The notes under the pieces were generated by a model, which saw only the letters and a program-made list of their open reading frames with translations, was not told the DNA's origin and did not search any database. The position numbers were made by a program, and so were the translations under genes. A stretch of DNA of 64,000 bases from Urophycis tenuis (lineage: Eukaryota; Chordata; Actinopteri; Gadiformes; Phycidae): positions 21,845,455 through 21,909,454 of the forward strand of contig JAXIVH010000001.1 in NCBI GenBank assembly GCA_036785325.1, in the 5' to 3' direction. This document shows positions 1-9,908 of this stretch, piece by piece; the first letter of the stretch is position 1, and the number at the start of each line of letters is the position of its first letter.

Positions 1-2727
1 TCCAATGCATTGGTATATTTACTTATTTGAATAAAGACGAGTCACAGCTGGAGTGAGACTTTTCTTTTCCATTTCTATTTTAGTATAAACGTGCTATCGA
101 AATATTAGGACACGTCATCAGTAGTGGACCCTGGGATCATAGGGTGTTTCTGGCCATTGTCACTATACACCCTCACCCAAGGGAGGCCCCCCCGAGAGTG
201 ATCAATTCTCAAGGTGTGTCGTTTCCGAAATGGAATTGGTATTGGGTTTAAGCTTTTTTAGGAGTGATCATTTGTTGAGGTAACGTCGAGGTAAGTAAAG
301 GTAAGTAAAACACTTTTTAGGATACATTGTTTTGGTTATGGAGAGGAGGGGGCACATACTTACCCCCTGACCAGCACAAACCAGTTGTTAACACCGCTAG
401 GTAGCCCTGGTTTGGCCAATCAGGGCCGGAGCTTGGTTCTTGTCCTCTGTTGGGTCCAGATGAACTAGCAGAAAACTGGGGTCACGAAGGACCGAGGCCA
501 GCCGTGACAAAGCACTGCCTCCACGGTCCCCCAATGCAGCTATCCTCAGCGATGGGTGTCCAGACCTAGGAAAGACCAAGACCAGCCCCGACCAGCGGTG
601 CCTTCCCAGTCGGTCCCAGGGTAGGAAAGGCCAAGGCCAGCCGCGACTAAGCACTGCCTCCCTGGCCCCTCCAGGACCCCATGCCGAACAGCCTGTTAAT
701 AACAATTCCTGTGCCCCATACACCGCGCGACTACAGAGATTGTGTAGGGAGTTGACCTTAGAGAAGACTCAATGGCTTACTTTCCTCACCCAAAACAACA
801 ATTTCTTGGGGTAGTCTATTCTCGCCGTAGGTACTTCGGTAATGGGTTTTTTTGTGAAAAGTTTTCCGGATGAAATGCATGCTGGGTAATTGTCTTCTTC
901 CTCCAATATGTCAAGTGTAGGTTAAGGTTAGGGTAGATTTAGGGGTAGAGTTAGCAGTTAACCTTAACGTTAGGTTTGAAGTAAATGGGAGGGGTTGCGG
1001 TTAGGGTTAAGGTTAGGGCTGAGGTTAGGGTTAGGTATAAGGTTACGGTTTAGGGTTAAGGTTAGGGTTAAGGTTAGGGTTACGGTTAGGGCTAAGGTTA
1101 GGGCTAAGGTTAGAGTCAGGGTTAGGGTTAGCGTTACAGTTAGGGTAAGGTTAGGGTTAGGGTTAGAGGTTAGGGGTAAGGGGTTAGGGTTAAGATGAGG
1201 GCTGAGGTTAGGGTTAAGGTTAGGGCTGAGGTTAGGGTTAGGTTTAAGGTTAGGGATAAGGTTAGGGTTGGGGTTACGGCTGAGATTGGGGTTAAGGTTA
1301 GGGTTGAGGTTAGGGTTAGTGTTATGGATAAGGTTAGGTTAAGTGTTAGGGCCAAGGTTAGGGTTAAGGTTATGGTTAAGATTAGGGTTAGGGCTAGAAT
1401 TAGGGTTAGGGCTAAGGTTAGGGTTAGGGTTATGGCTGAGGTTAGGGTTAAGGTTAGGTTTGAGGTTAGTGTTAAGGTTAGGGCCAAGGTTAGGGTTAGG
1501 GTTAAGGTTAGGGTTAGGGCTAAGGTTACGGTTAGGGTTATGGCTGAGGCTAGGGTTAGGGCTAAAGTTAGGGCAAAGGTTAGAGTTAGGGTTAGCGTTA
1601 GAGTTAGGGTAGTGTTAGTGTTGGAGGTTAGGGTAGGCTTAGGGTTAGAGTTAGAGTAGGGGTTAGGGTTAGAGTTAGAGTAGGGGTTAGGGTTAGTGTT
1701 AAGGCTAAGGTTAGGGGTTGAGGTTAGTGTTAAGATTAGGGCCAAGGTAAGGGTTAGTGTTAGGGTTGAGTTAGGGTTAGGGCTAAGGTTAGGCCTATGG
1801 TTAGGGTTGGGGTTGAGGTTAGCGTTACGGTTAGGGTAAGGTTAGGGTTAGGGTTAGAGGTTAGGGGTTAGGGTTAAGATGAGGGCTGAGGTTAGGGTTA
1901 AGGTTAGGGCTGAGGTTAGGGTTAGGTTTAAGGTTAGGGATAAGGTTAGGGTTGGGGTTACGGCTGAGATTGGGGTTAAGGTTAGGGTTGAGGTTAGGGT
2001 TAGTGTTATGGATAAGGTTAGGTTAAGTGTTAGGGCCAAGGTTAGGGTTAAGGTTATGGTTAAGATTAGGGTTAGGGCTAGAATTAGGGTTAGGGCTAAG
2101 GTTAGGGTTAGGGTTATGGCTGAGGTTAGGGTTAAGGTTAGGTTTGAGGTTAGTGTTAAGGTTAGGGCAAAGGTTAGGGTTAGGGTTAAGGTTAGGGTTA
2201 GGGCTAAGGTTAGGGTTAGGGTTATGGCTGAGGCTAGGGTTAGGGCTAAAGTTAGGGCAAAGGTTAGAGTTAGGGTTAGCGTTAGAGTTAGGGTAGGGTT
2301 AGTGTTGGAGGTTAGGGTAGGCTTAGAGTTAGAGTAGGGGTTAGGGTTAGTGTTAAGGCTAAGGTTAGGGGTTGAGGTTAGTGTTAAGATTAGGGCCAAG
2401 GTAAGGGTTAGTGTTAGGGTTGAGTTAGGGTTAGGGCTAAGGTTAGGCCTATGGTTAGGGTTGGGTTCGTTAGAGTTATCTCGATGACCCCCCCCACCTC
2501 ATCCAACGACTCGGTAGTTGAATAGGGGATCAAAGGCAGTTGCACTCGCCAATATCTAGTCATCCGCAGCTCTCTTTTCCCATATTACCAAGAATGAAGT
2601 AAAACGAAATGGTTATCTGTCTTGTTGTGATATAACCGCTGATTTGGAGATATAGACTTGTTTTTCCTTTTCCCAAAGGTTTTCTTTGTTCCAAGATGGA
2701 GGTCAATCTAGTTTGATTGAAGGTACT
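1..2727 (+). repeat. Satellite unit U1 (S type, duplicated telomere-like array)
   Basis: First unit of the head-to-tail array. Block A spans 1-917 and the telomere-like array about 918-2465. The S junction, where the array runs straight into TTCGTTAGAG, is near 2465, and the linker runs to 2727. The array is about 650 bp longer than in other S units because about 690 bp of it is present twice: the GCGTTAC motif occurs at 1131 and again at 1822. The first copy shares rare variants with U21 and the second with U18, so the unit looks like an unequal-crossover product. No gene is seen. Confidence 0.93.
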
Positions 2728-5700
2728 TCCAATGCATTGGTATATTTACTTATTTGAATAAAGACGAGTCACAGCTGGAGTGAGACTTTTCTTTTCCATT
2801 TCTATTTTAGTATAAACGTGCTATCGAAATATTAGGACACGTCATCAGTAGTGGACCCTGGGATCATAGGGTGTTTCTGGCCATTGTCACTATACACCCT
2901 CACCCAAGGGAGGCCCCCCCGAGAGTGATCAATTCTCAAGGTGTGTCGTTTCCGAAATGGAATTGGTATTGGGTTTAAACTTTTTTAGGAGTGATCATTT
3001 GTTGAGGTAACGTCGAGGTAAGTAAAGGTAAGTAAAACACTTTTTAGGATACATTGTTTTGGTTATGGAGAGGAGGGGGCACATACTTACCCCCTGACCA
3101 GCACAAACCAGTTGTTAACACCGCTAGGTAGCCCTGGTTTGGCCAATCAGGGCCGGAGCTTGGTTCTTGTCCTCTGTTGGGTCCAGATGAACTAGCAGAA
3201 AACTGGGGTCACGAAGGACCGAGGCCAGCCGTGACAAAGCACTGCCTCCACGGTCCCCCAATGCAGCTATCCTCAGCGATGGGTGTCCAGACCTAGGAAA
3301 GACCAAGACCAGCCCCGACCAGCGGTGCCTTCCCAGTCGGTCCCAGGGTAGGAAAGGCCAAGGCCAGCCGCGACTAAGCACTGCCTCCCTGGCCCCTCCA
3401 GGACCCCATGCCGAACAGCCTGTTAATAACAATTCCTGTGCCCCATACACCGCGCGACTACAGAGATTGTGTAGGAAGTTGACCTTAGAGAAGACTCAAT
3501 GGCTTACTTTCCTCACCCAAAACAACAATTTCTTGGGGTAGTCTATTCTCGCCGTAGGTACTTCGGTAATGGGTTTTTTTGTGAAAAGTTTTCCGGATGA
3601 AATGCATGCTGGGTAATTGTCTTCTTCCTCCAATATGTCAAGTGTAGGTTAAGGTTAGGGTAGATTTAGGGGTAGAGTTAGCAGTTAACCTTAACGTTAG
3701 GTTTGAAGTAAATGGGAGGGGTTGCGGTTAGGGTTAAGGTTAGGGCTGAGGTTAGGGTTAGGTATAAGGTTACGGTTTAGGGTTAAGGTTAGGGTTAAGG
3801 TTAGGGTTACGGTTAGGGCTAAGGTTAGGGTTAGGGTTAGAGGTTAGGGGTTAGGGGTTAGGGTTAAGATGAGGGCTGAGGTTAGGGTTAAGGTTAGGGC
3901 TGAGGTTAGGGTTAGGTTTAAGGTTAGGGATAAGGTTAGGGTTGGGGTTACGGCTGAGATTGGGGTTAAGGTTAGGATTGAGGTTAGGGTTAGTGTTATG
4001 GATAAGGTTAGGTTAAGTGTTAGGGCCAAGGTTAGGGTTAAGGTTATGGTTAAGATTAGGGTTAGGGCTAGAATTAGGGTTAGGGCTAAGGTTAGGGTTA
4101 GGGTTATGACTGAGGTTAGGGTTAAGGTTAGGTTTGAGGTTAGTGTTAAGGTTAGGGCCAAGGTTAGGGTTAGGGTTAAGGTTAGGGTTAGGGCTAAGGT
4201 TAGGGTTAGGGTTATGGCTGAGGCTAAGGTTAGGGCTAAAGTTAGGGCAAAGATTAGAGTTAGGGTTAGCGTTAGAGTTAGGGTAGGGTTAGTGTTGGAG
4301 GTTAGGGTAGGCTTAGAGTTAGAGTAGGGGTTAGGGTTAGAGTTAGAGTAGGGGTTAGGGTTAGTGTTAAGGCTAAGGTTAGGGGTTGAGGTTAGTGTTA
4401 AGATTAGGGCCAAGGTAAGGGTTAGTGTTAGGGTTGAGTTAGGGTTAGGGCTAAGGTTAGGCCTATGGTTAGGGTTGGGGTTGAGGTTATCCCTAGGGTT
4501 AGAGTTAGAGCTAGAGATTGAGGAAGGTAGAGTCAAGGTGAGACAGTCTGTACGGACTGAACTCACCCCCGCCGGATCGGGCTAGTACACTCTATCTCCC
4601 CCAACTCCCTCATTTCCATGAGGGAAGACAGGGGAGAAGAGATGGGAGGAGTATATATATTTAATATATATTTTTTTAGTAAATAAATACATCGAGAGAC
4701 TCACAGCTGGAGTGGGTTTTAATCTTTGTATTCAAGGTTGTTCCTCCTCTTTTGATTCCTCGCTGGTGGTGCGTCGTCTCCCCCTAGTGGTCGTTTTGTG
4801 AAGAAGAGTTATAGAAATAGAAATAGAAATACTCTATTGTTCCCAGGTTGGGAAATTGCATTAATAGGTAAGTAATAATAATAATAACAATAATAATAGG
4901 TAATTGCAATAGTTGGTAAGGTAATCCATCCATCCATCCATTATCGTGACCGCTTATCCTCTACGAGGGTCGCGGGGGGGCTGGAGCCAATCCCAGCTGC
5001 AACGGGCGAGAGGCGGGGTACACCCTGGACAGGTCGCCAGCCTATCACAGGGCTAACATACATAGACAAACAACCATTCACACTCACATACACACCTATG
5101 GTCAATTTAGAGACACCAATTAACCTAATCCCCAACCTGCATGTTTTTGGTCTGTGGGAGGAAGCCGGAGTACCCGGAGAGAACCCACGCAAGCACGGGG
5201 AGAACATGCAAACTCCACACAGTGGTAAGGTAATCTATATTTAATTTATTTATTTATATTTGTATATTTATTTAGTCTATTTATTTATTCATTTTTGTTT
5301 ATTTATTTATTTAGATAAAGAGGATCACAGCTGGAGTGAGTTTTTAGTCTTTGTGTTAAAGGCTGGTTGCCTTCTTTTGATTCTTCAGTGGTGGTCCATC
5401 GCCTCCATCTAGTGGTCGTTTTGTGAATAACAGTTGGTAAGGTAATATAAATGGGTTGTGTAGAGAGCCCGTTCTTTCGATGGCCCTGGCTCGGTTAGGT
5501 TCGTTAGAGTTATCTCGATGACCCCCCCCACCTCATCCAACGACTCGGTAGTTGAATAGGGGATCAAAGGCAGTTGCACTCGCCAATATCTAGTCATCCG
5601 CAGCTCTCTTTTCCCATATTACCAAGAATGAAGTAAAACGAAATGGTTATCTGTCTTGTTGTGATATAACCGCTGATTTGGAGATATAGACTTGTTTTTC

Positions 5701-5761
5701 CTTTTCCCAAAGGTTTTCTTTGTTCCAAGATGAAGGTCAATCTAGTTTGATTGAAGGTACT
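2728..5761 (+). repeat. Satellite unit U2 (L type, carries RTE/SINE-like insert)
   Basis: L unit. The telomere-like array runs about 3645-4489 and is about 54 bp short near 3826. It shares that deletion, and an interrupted TAA microsatellite containing AACAATAATAA, with U19. Block C follows and is split by a 309-bp insertion at 4927. The position matching the U19 transposon insertion is an empty single TTAA at about 4366-4369, so U2 documents the pre-insertion state. Confidence 0.93.
4914..5235 (-). mobile_element. RTE/SINE-like teleost interspersed repeat with 13-bp target duplication
   Basis: The element is 4927-5222. It is flanked by the perfect direct repeat TGGTAAGGTAATC at 4914-4926 and 5223-5235, and no other L unit contains it. 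It begins with (ATCC)n on the + strand, which as GGAT repeats is the 3' microsatellite tail of an element lying on the - strand. The body, including CATGTTTTTGGTCTGTGGG near 5142 and the run ending CAAACTCCACAC, is a very widespread teleost repeat that I recognise as RTE-clade 3' end or a SINE derived from one. At 0.3 kb it is a 5'-truncated or SINE copy with no functional reverse transcriptase. The exact family name is uncertain. Confidence 0.75.
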
Positions 5762-8700
5762 TCCAATGCATTGGTATATTTACTTATTTGAATAAAGACG
5801 AGTCACAGCTGGAGTGAGACTTTTCTTTTCCATTTCTATTTTAGTATAAACGTGCTATCGAAATATTAGGACACGTCATCAGTAGTGGACCCTGGGATCA
5901 TAGGGTGTTTCTGGCCATTGTCACTATACACCCTCACCCAAGGGAGGCCCCCCCGAGAGTGATCAATTCTCAAGGTGTGTCGTTTCCGAAATGGAATTGG
6001 TATTGGGTTTAAGCTTTTTTAGGAGTGATCATTTGTTGAGGTAACGTCGAGGTAAGTAAAGGTAAGTAAAACACTTTTTAGGATACATTGTTTTGGTTAT
6101 GGAGAGGAGGGGGCACATACTTACCCCCTGACCAGCACAAACCAGTTGTTAACACCGCTAGGTAGCCCTGGTTTGGCCAATCAGGGCCGGAGCTTGGTTC
6201 TTGTCCTCTGTTGGGTCCAGATGAACTAGCAGAAAACTGGGGTCACGAAGGACCGAGGCCAGCCGTGACAAAGCACTGCCTCCACGGTCCCCCAATGCAG
6301 CTATCCTCAGCGATATGTGTCCAGACCTAGGAAAGACCAAGACCAGCCCCGACCAGCGGTGCCTTCCCAGTCGGTCCCAGGGTAGGAAAGGCCAAGGCCA
6401 GCCGCGACTAAGCACTGCCTCCCTGGCCCCTCCAGGACCCCATGCCGAACAGCCTGTTAATAACAATTCCTGTGCCCCATACACCGCGCGACTACAGCGA
6501 TTGTGTAGGGAGTTGACCTTAGAGAAGACTCAATGGCTTACTTTCCTCACCCAAAACAACAATTTCTTGGGGTAGTCTATTCTCGCCGTAGGTACTTCGG
6601 TAATGGGTTTTTTTGTGAAAAGTTTTCCGGATGAAATGCATGCTGGGTAATTGTCTTCTTCCTCCAATATGTCAAGTGTAGGTTAAGGTTAGGGTAGATT
6701 TAGGGGTAGAGTTAGCAGTTAACCTTAACGTTAGGTTTGAAGTAAATGGGAGGGGTTGCGGTTAGGGTTAAGGTTAGGGCTGAGGTTAGGGTTAGGTATA
6801 AGGTTACGGTTTAGGGTTAAGGTTAGGGTTAAGGTTAGGGTTACGGTTAGGGCTAAGGTTAGGGCTAAGGTTAGAGTAAGGGTTAGGGTTAGCGTTACGG
6901 TTAGGGTAAGGTTAGGGTTAGGGTTAGAGGTTAGGGGTTAGGGGTTAGGGTTAAGATGAGGGCTGAGGTTAGGGTTAAGGTTAGGGCTGAGGTTAGGGTT
7001 AGGTTTAAGGTTAGGGATAAGGTTAGGGTTGGGGTTACGGCTGAGATTGGGGTTAAGGTTAGGGTTGAGGTTAGGGTTAGTGTTATGGATAAGGTTAGGT
7101 TAAGTGTTAGGGCCAAGGTTAGGGTTAAGGTTATGGTTAAGATTAGGGTTAGGGCTAGAATTAGGGTTAGAGCTAAGGTTAGGGTTAGGGTTATGGCTGA
7201 GGTGAGGGTTAAGGTTAGGTTTGAGGTTAGTGTTAAGGTTAGGGCCAAGGTTAGGGTTAGGGTTAAGGTTAGGGTTAGGGCTAAGGTTAGGGTTAGGGTT
7301 ATGGCTGAGGCTAGGGTTAGGGCTAAAGTTAGGGCAAAGGTTAGAGTTAGGGTTAGCGTTAGAGTTAGGGTAGGGTTAGTGTTGGAGGTTAGGGTAGGCT
7401 TAGGGTTAGAGTTAGAGTAGGGGTTAGGGTTAGAGTTAGAGTAGGGGTTAGGGTTAGTGTTAAGGCTAAGGTTAGGGGTTGAGGTTAGTGTTAAGATTAG
7501 GGCCAAGGTAAGGGTTAGTGTTAGGGTTGAGTTAGGGTTAGGGCTAAGGTTAGGCCTATGGTTAGGGTTGGGTTCGTTAGAGTTATCTCGATGACCCCCC
7601 CCACCTCATCCAACGACTCGGTAGTTGAATAGGGGATCAAAGGCAGTTGCACTCGCCAATATCTAGTCATCCGCAGCTCTCTTTTCCCATATTACCAAGT
7701 GTAGCCCTGTTGGCTATTGTTTTCATTCATGTGTAGCCCTGTTGGCTATTGTTATATTAATTTCATATGCAAAGATTAAAATGTTTGTGTGGTAATAAAT
7801 AATAGTTCATTCAGATAAATACATTTAAAAACTTGTTGGATTATAAAATGTAAAACGGAAAAAGTAATTTCATGTACAGGTATAAGTCAGAGATAAACAG
7901 GTGGTGTTTGTTTAAAATCCATTCATTTCTTATTTTATTATAGTGGCATAGTGAATCGTCCTTTTATTTTTCACATTTCTGTACTTAATGTTGGCCAATC
8001 CTGTCCTCACCTTGATTAAGTAGGAGGTGCTTAGTATACCCGACTTCCGCAGCACGTTCAGAACGGCAGATGCTGTTTTGATAGGCGTCCCAGCCGGACT
8101 GCCGCAAGTTATAAGGAATCGGACATTGGCCATTCGAGAGAGACGAGAGGACCGGGAGAGCCCTGTGCCTTGGGAGAGACGCTAGCTGTTGTACTTTTGC
8201 GGGACTGGTTCCGCGTGGTACTACCCTCTCCATCCCCCCTGCTACTGCCACTCCACCTTGCCGCTTGCCCCTTTTCCCCCATCTCCATTTCTGACGGAGG
8301 ATACGTGAGTACACTAACCGTGCACGTGCTTTTTTGTTACTGCTGGTTACCACCAGTGAAGCGGCCATTTGTTTTCGGCCTCTCCGCACACGAGCATCGA
8401 CTGGGCCTGCCACGTTTTTTATTTTAGCCCGGTGTGACTGTGTGCGTGAGTGTGGGCTGTGGACAATTCGGTTCTATTGTAAAATTGCCTTTGTTATTCA
8501 TTCGATATTGAGGTTATTCATTTGTGGGTCGAAACTAAGAGTATTTTTTGAGCTGCTAATTGTGTAATAAATCATTATTTTGGTTCAACTAAAGTTCCGT
8601 TGTTGTACTGACCAAGGTAATAATATTGTGGGTTAATATATTACCGGTTTAAGAGAACTTTACAGGGAATTACATATATTTGTGTTTACTTCTCATTCTT

Positions 8701-8991
8701 ATTGGAGGCACCGCCATATTATTTTCTTTATTCAAATTATCTTTATTACAGGTAGCGCTAAATCAGACGAACTCAGGCCCCGTCCCATGGTACTACAACA
8801 CCCCCCTTTATTTTATATTCAATTTCTATAGCTACCTGGGACTGGGGTTACACAAGAATGAAGTAAAACGAAATGGTTATCTGTCTTGTTGTGATATAAC
8901 CGCTGATTTGGAGATATAGACTTGTTTTTCCTTTTCCCAAAGGTTTTCTTTGTTCCAAGATGGAGGTCAATCTAGTTTGATTGAAGGTACT
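5762..8991 (+). repeat. Satellite unit U3 (S type, carries solo-LTR-like insert)
   Basis: S unit with a telomere-like array at about 6679-7572. It is interrupted in the linker by a 1.15-kb element at 7700. It shares the private variants GATATGTGTCC (6313), ACAGCGATTG, and two array substitutions with U8 about 14 kb away. U8 lacks the insert, so insertion came after the duplication that made the two units. Confidence 0.93.
7696..8856. mobile_element. Solo-LTR-like element with CAAG target duplication
   Basis: The element is 7700-8852 (1153 bp). It starts TGTAGCCC and ends GGGGTTACA, so it has TG..CA ends with a short imperfect terminal inverted repeat TGTA(G/A)CCC, and it is flanked by the 4-bp direct repeat CAAG (7696-7699 and 8853-8856). 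The terminal 22 bp (7700-7721) recurs at 7732-7753. AATAAA signals lie near 7795 and 8566. There is no internal gag or pol and no second copy. These traits fit a solitary LTR of a retrotransposon with 4-bp target duplications (Ty3-like or retroviral-like), but the family is not identified. A non-autonomous DNA element is the alternative. Open frames inside it, including 142 codons on - at 7985-8413, match nothing I recognise. Confidence 0.55.
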
Positions 8992-9007
8992 TCCAATGCA
9001 TTGGTAT

Positions 9008-9060
9008 ATTTACTTATTTGAATAAAGACGAGTCACAGCTGGAGTGAGACTTTTCTTTTC
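9008..9060 (+). repeat. Sub-repeat copy 3 (CACAGCTGGAGTGAG module) in block A
   Basis: An AT-rich lead (TATTTACTTATTTGAATAAA) is followed by GTCACAGCTGGAGTGAG and a T-rich run. The same order, an AT-rich lead then TCACAGCTGGAGTG and a T-rich run, is seen twice in block C (11007-11140 and 11311-11442). The core contains an E-box CAGCTG and, upstream, an AATAAA. This is a shortened third member of the internal family, present in every unit. Confidence 0.6.
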
Positions 9061-9281
9061 CATTTCTATTTTAGTATAAACGTGCTATCGAAATATTAGG
9101 ACACGTCATCAGTAGTGGACCCTGGGATCATAGGGTGTTTCTGGCCATTGTCACTATACACCCTCACCCAAGGGAGGCCCCCCCGAGAGTGATCAATTCT
9201 CAAGGTGTGTCGTTTCCGAAATGGAATTGGTATTGGGTTTAAGCTTTTTTAGGAGTGATCATTTGTTGAGGTAACGTCGAG

Positions 9282-9297
9282 GTAAGTAAAGGTAAGT
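9282..9297 (+). promoter_or_regulatory. Two tandem consensus 5' splice-donor motifs (+), one on - at 9349-9354
   Basis: GTAAGT occurs at 9282 (preceded by GAG) and at 9292 (preceded by AAG) in a 10-bp tandem duplication. On the opposite strand GTAAGT occurs at 9349-9354 (GGGGTAAGTATG). All three are U1-snRNA-complementary donors and are conserved in all units. No matching exon structure can be shown, so use as splice sites is inference. Confidence 0.35.
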
Positions 9298-9384
9298 AAA
9301 ACACTTTGTAGGATACATTGTTTTGGTTATGGAGAGGAGGGGGCACATACTTACCCCCTGACCAGCACAAACCAGTTGTTAACA

Positions 9385-9398
9385 CCGCTAGGTAGCCC
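9385..9398 (+). promoter_or_regulatory. Weak CTCF-like motif in block A
   Basis: CCGCTAGGTAGCCC matches the CTCF core pattern CCRSYAGRKGGCRS at 12 of 14 positions by eye. Some units (for example U5 and U6) have CCACTAGG here. The mismatch falls in the GGC part that matters most for binding, so this is a weak candidate. Confidence 0.2.
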
Positions 9399-9406
9399 TG
9401 GTTTGG

Positions 9407-9414
9407 CCAATCAG
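9407..9414 (+). promoter_or_regulatory. NF-Y CCAAT box
   Basis: GGCCAATCAGG is a full-consensus NF-Y box. It sits at the edge of the GC-rich block, about 450 bp before the ZNF143-like site, and it is present in every unit. NF-Y and ZNF143 sites commonly share vertebrate promoters. Promoter activity here is inference. Confidence 0.4.
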
Positions 9415-9861
9415 GGCCGGAGCTTGGTTCTTGTCCTCTGTTGGGTCCAGATGAACTAGCAGAAAACTGGGGTCACGAAGGACCGAGGCCAGCCGTGACA
9501 AAGCACTGCCTCCACGGTCCCCCAATGCAGCTATCCTCAGCGATGGGTGTCCAGACCTAGGAAAGACCAAGACCAGCCCCGACCAGCGGTGCCTTCCCAG
9601 TCGGTCCCAGGGTAGGAAAGGCCAAGGCCAGCCGCGACTAAGCACTGCCTCCCTGGCCCCTCCAGGACCCCATGCCGAACAGCCTGTTGATAACAATTCC
9701 TGTGCCCCATACACCGCGCGACTACAGAGATTGTGTAGGAAGTTGACCTTAGAGAAGACTCAATGGCTTACTTTCCTCACCCAAAACAACAATTTCTTGG
9801 GGTAGTCTATTCTCGCCGTAGGTACTTCGGTAATGGGTTTTTTTGTGAAAAGTTTTCCGGA

Positions 9862-9879
9862 TGAAATGCATGCTGGGTA
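9862..9879 (-). promoter_or_regulatory. ZNF143/Staf-like binding site
   Basis: On the - strand TACCCAGCATGCATTTCA matches the Staf consensus YWCCCRNMATSCMYYRCR at 17 of 18 positions, and the flanking ACAATT resembles the 5' half of the longer SBS motif. The site ends about 30 bp before the telomere-like array. The same site starts at 871, 3598, 6632, 12644, 15446, 18247, 21026, 23099, 25172, 27977 (one substitution, TTAAATG), 30046, 32828, 34888, 36959, 39872, 41945, 44722, 46782, 59180 and 61247. Family knowledge: ZNF143 activates snRNA and many protein-gene promoters. Occupancy here is not shown. Confidence 0.5.
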
Positions 9880-9908
9880 ATTGTCTTCTTCCTCCAATAT
9901 GTCAAGTG

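Larger units (their letters stand above)
9361..9790. other. GC-rich block with three diverged internal repeats
   Basis: A CpG-containing GC-rich island in an otherwise AT-rich unit. It holds three diverged copies of a GGACC(G/A)AGGCCAGCC... module at about 9478-9558, 9559-9613 and 9614-9668. Copies 1 and 3 match best (AAGCACTGCCTCC in both). A 108-codon open frame on the - strand covers 9388-9714 and stays open in every unit. Because the units are recent near-identical copies, that openness is not evidence of selection. No protein family is recognised. Confidence 0.6.

Noticed and set aside
351..500. Resemblance to U1 snRNA (ATACTTACC near 356 and TCACGAAGG near 482)
   Set aside because: The two matches are at the wrong spacing and the intervening stem-loops are absent. 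ATACTTACC is simply the complement of a splice donor.
397..723. 108-codon open frame on - conserved in all units
   Set aside because: No known domain, and conservation is explained by recent copying of the whole unit. Substitutions between units are too few to test for coding constraint by eye.
1195..1745. Long open frames on both strands in every telomere-like array (VR/KV, GL/RL, TL, NP repeats)
   Set aside because: A 6-bp repeat without stop codons keeps frames open on both strands by default, and the products are low-complexity dipeptides. They are not annotated as CDS and are kept only as a finding about possible repeat-RNA translation.
5409..5597. 62-codon - frame and 60- to 73-codon frames recurring in block C and the linker
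   Set aside because: Short, AT-rich or repeat-derived, no recognisable family. They recur only because the satellite does.
7985..8413. 142-codon - frame and overlapping + frames in the LTR-like element
   Set aside because: No similarity to gag, pol, env or any domain I know. Overlapping frames on both strands suggest chance.
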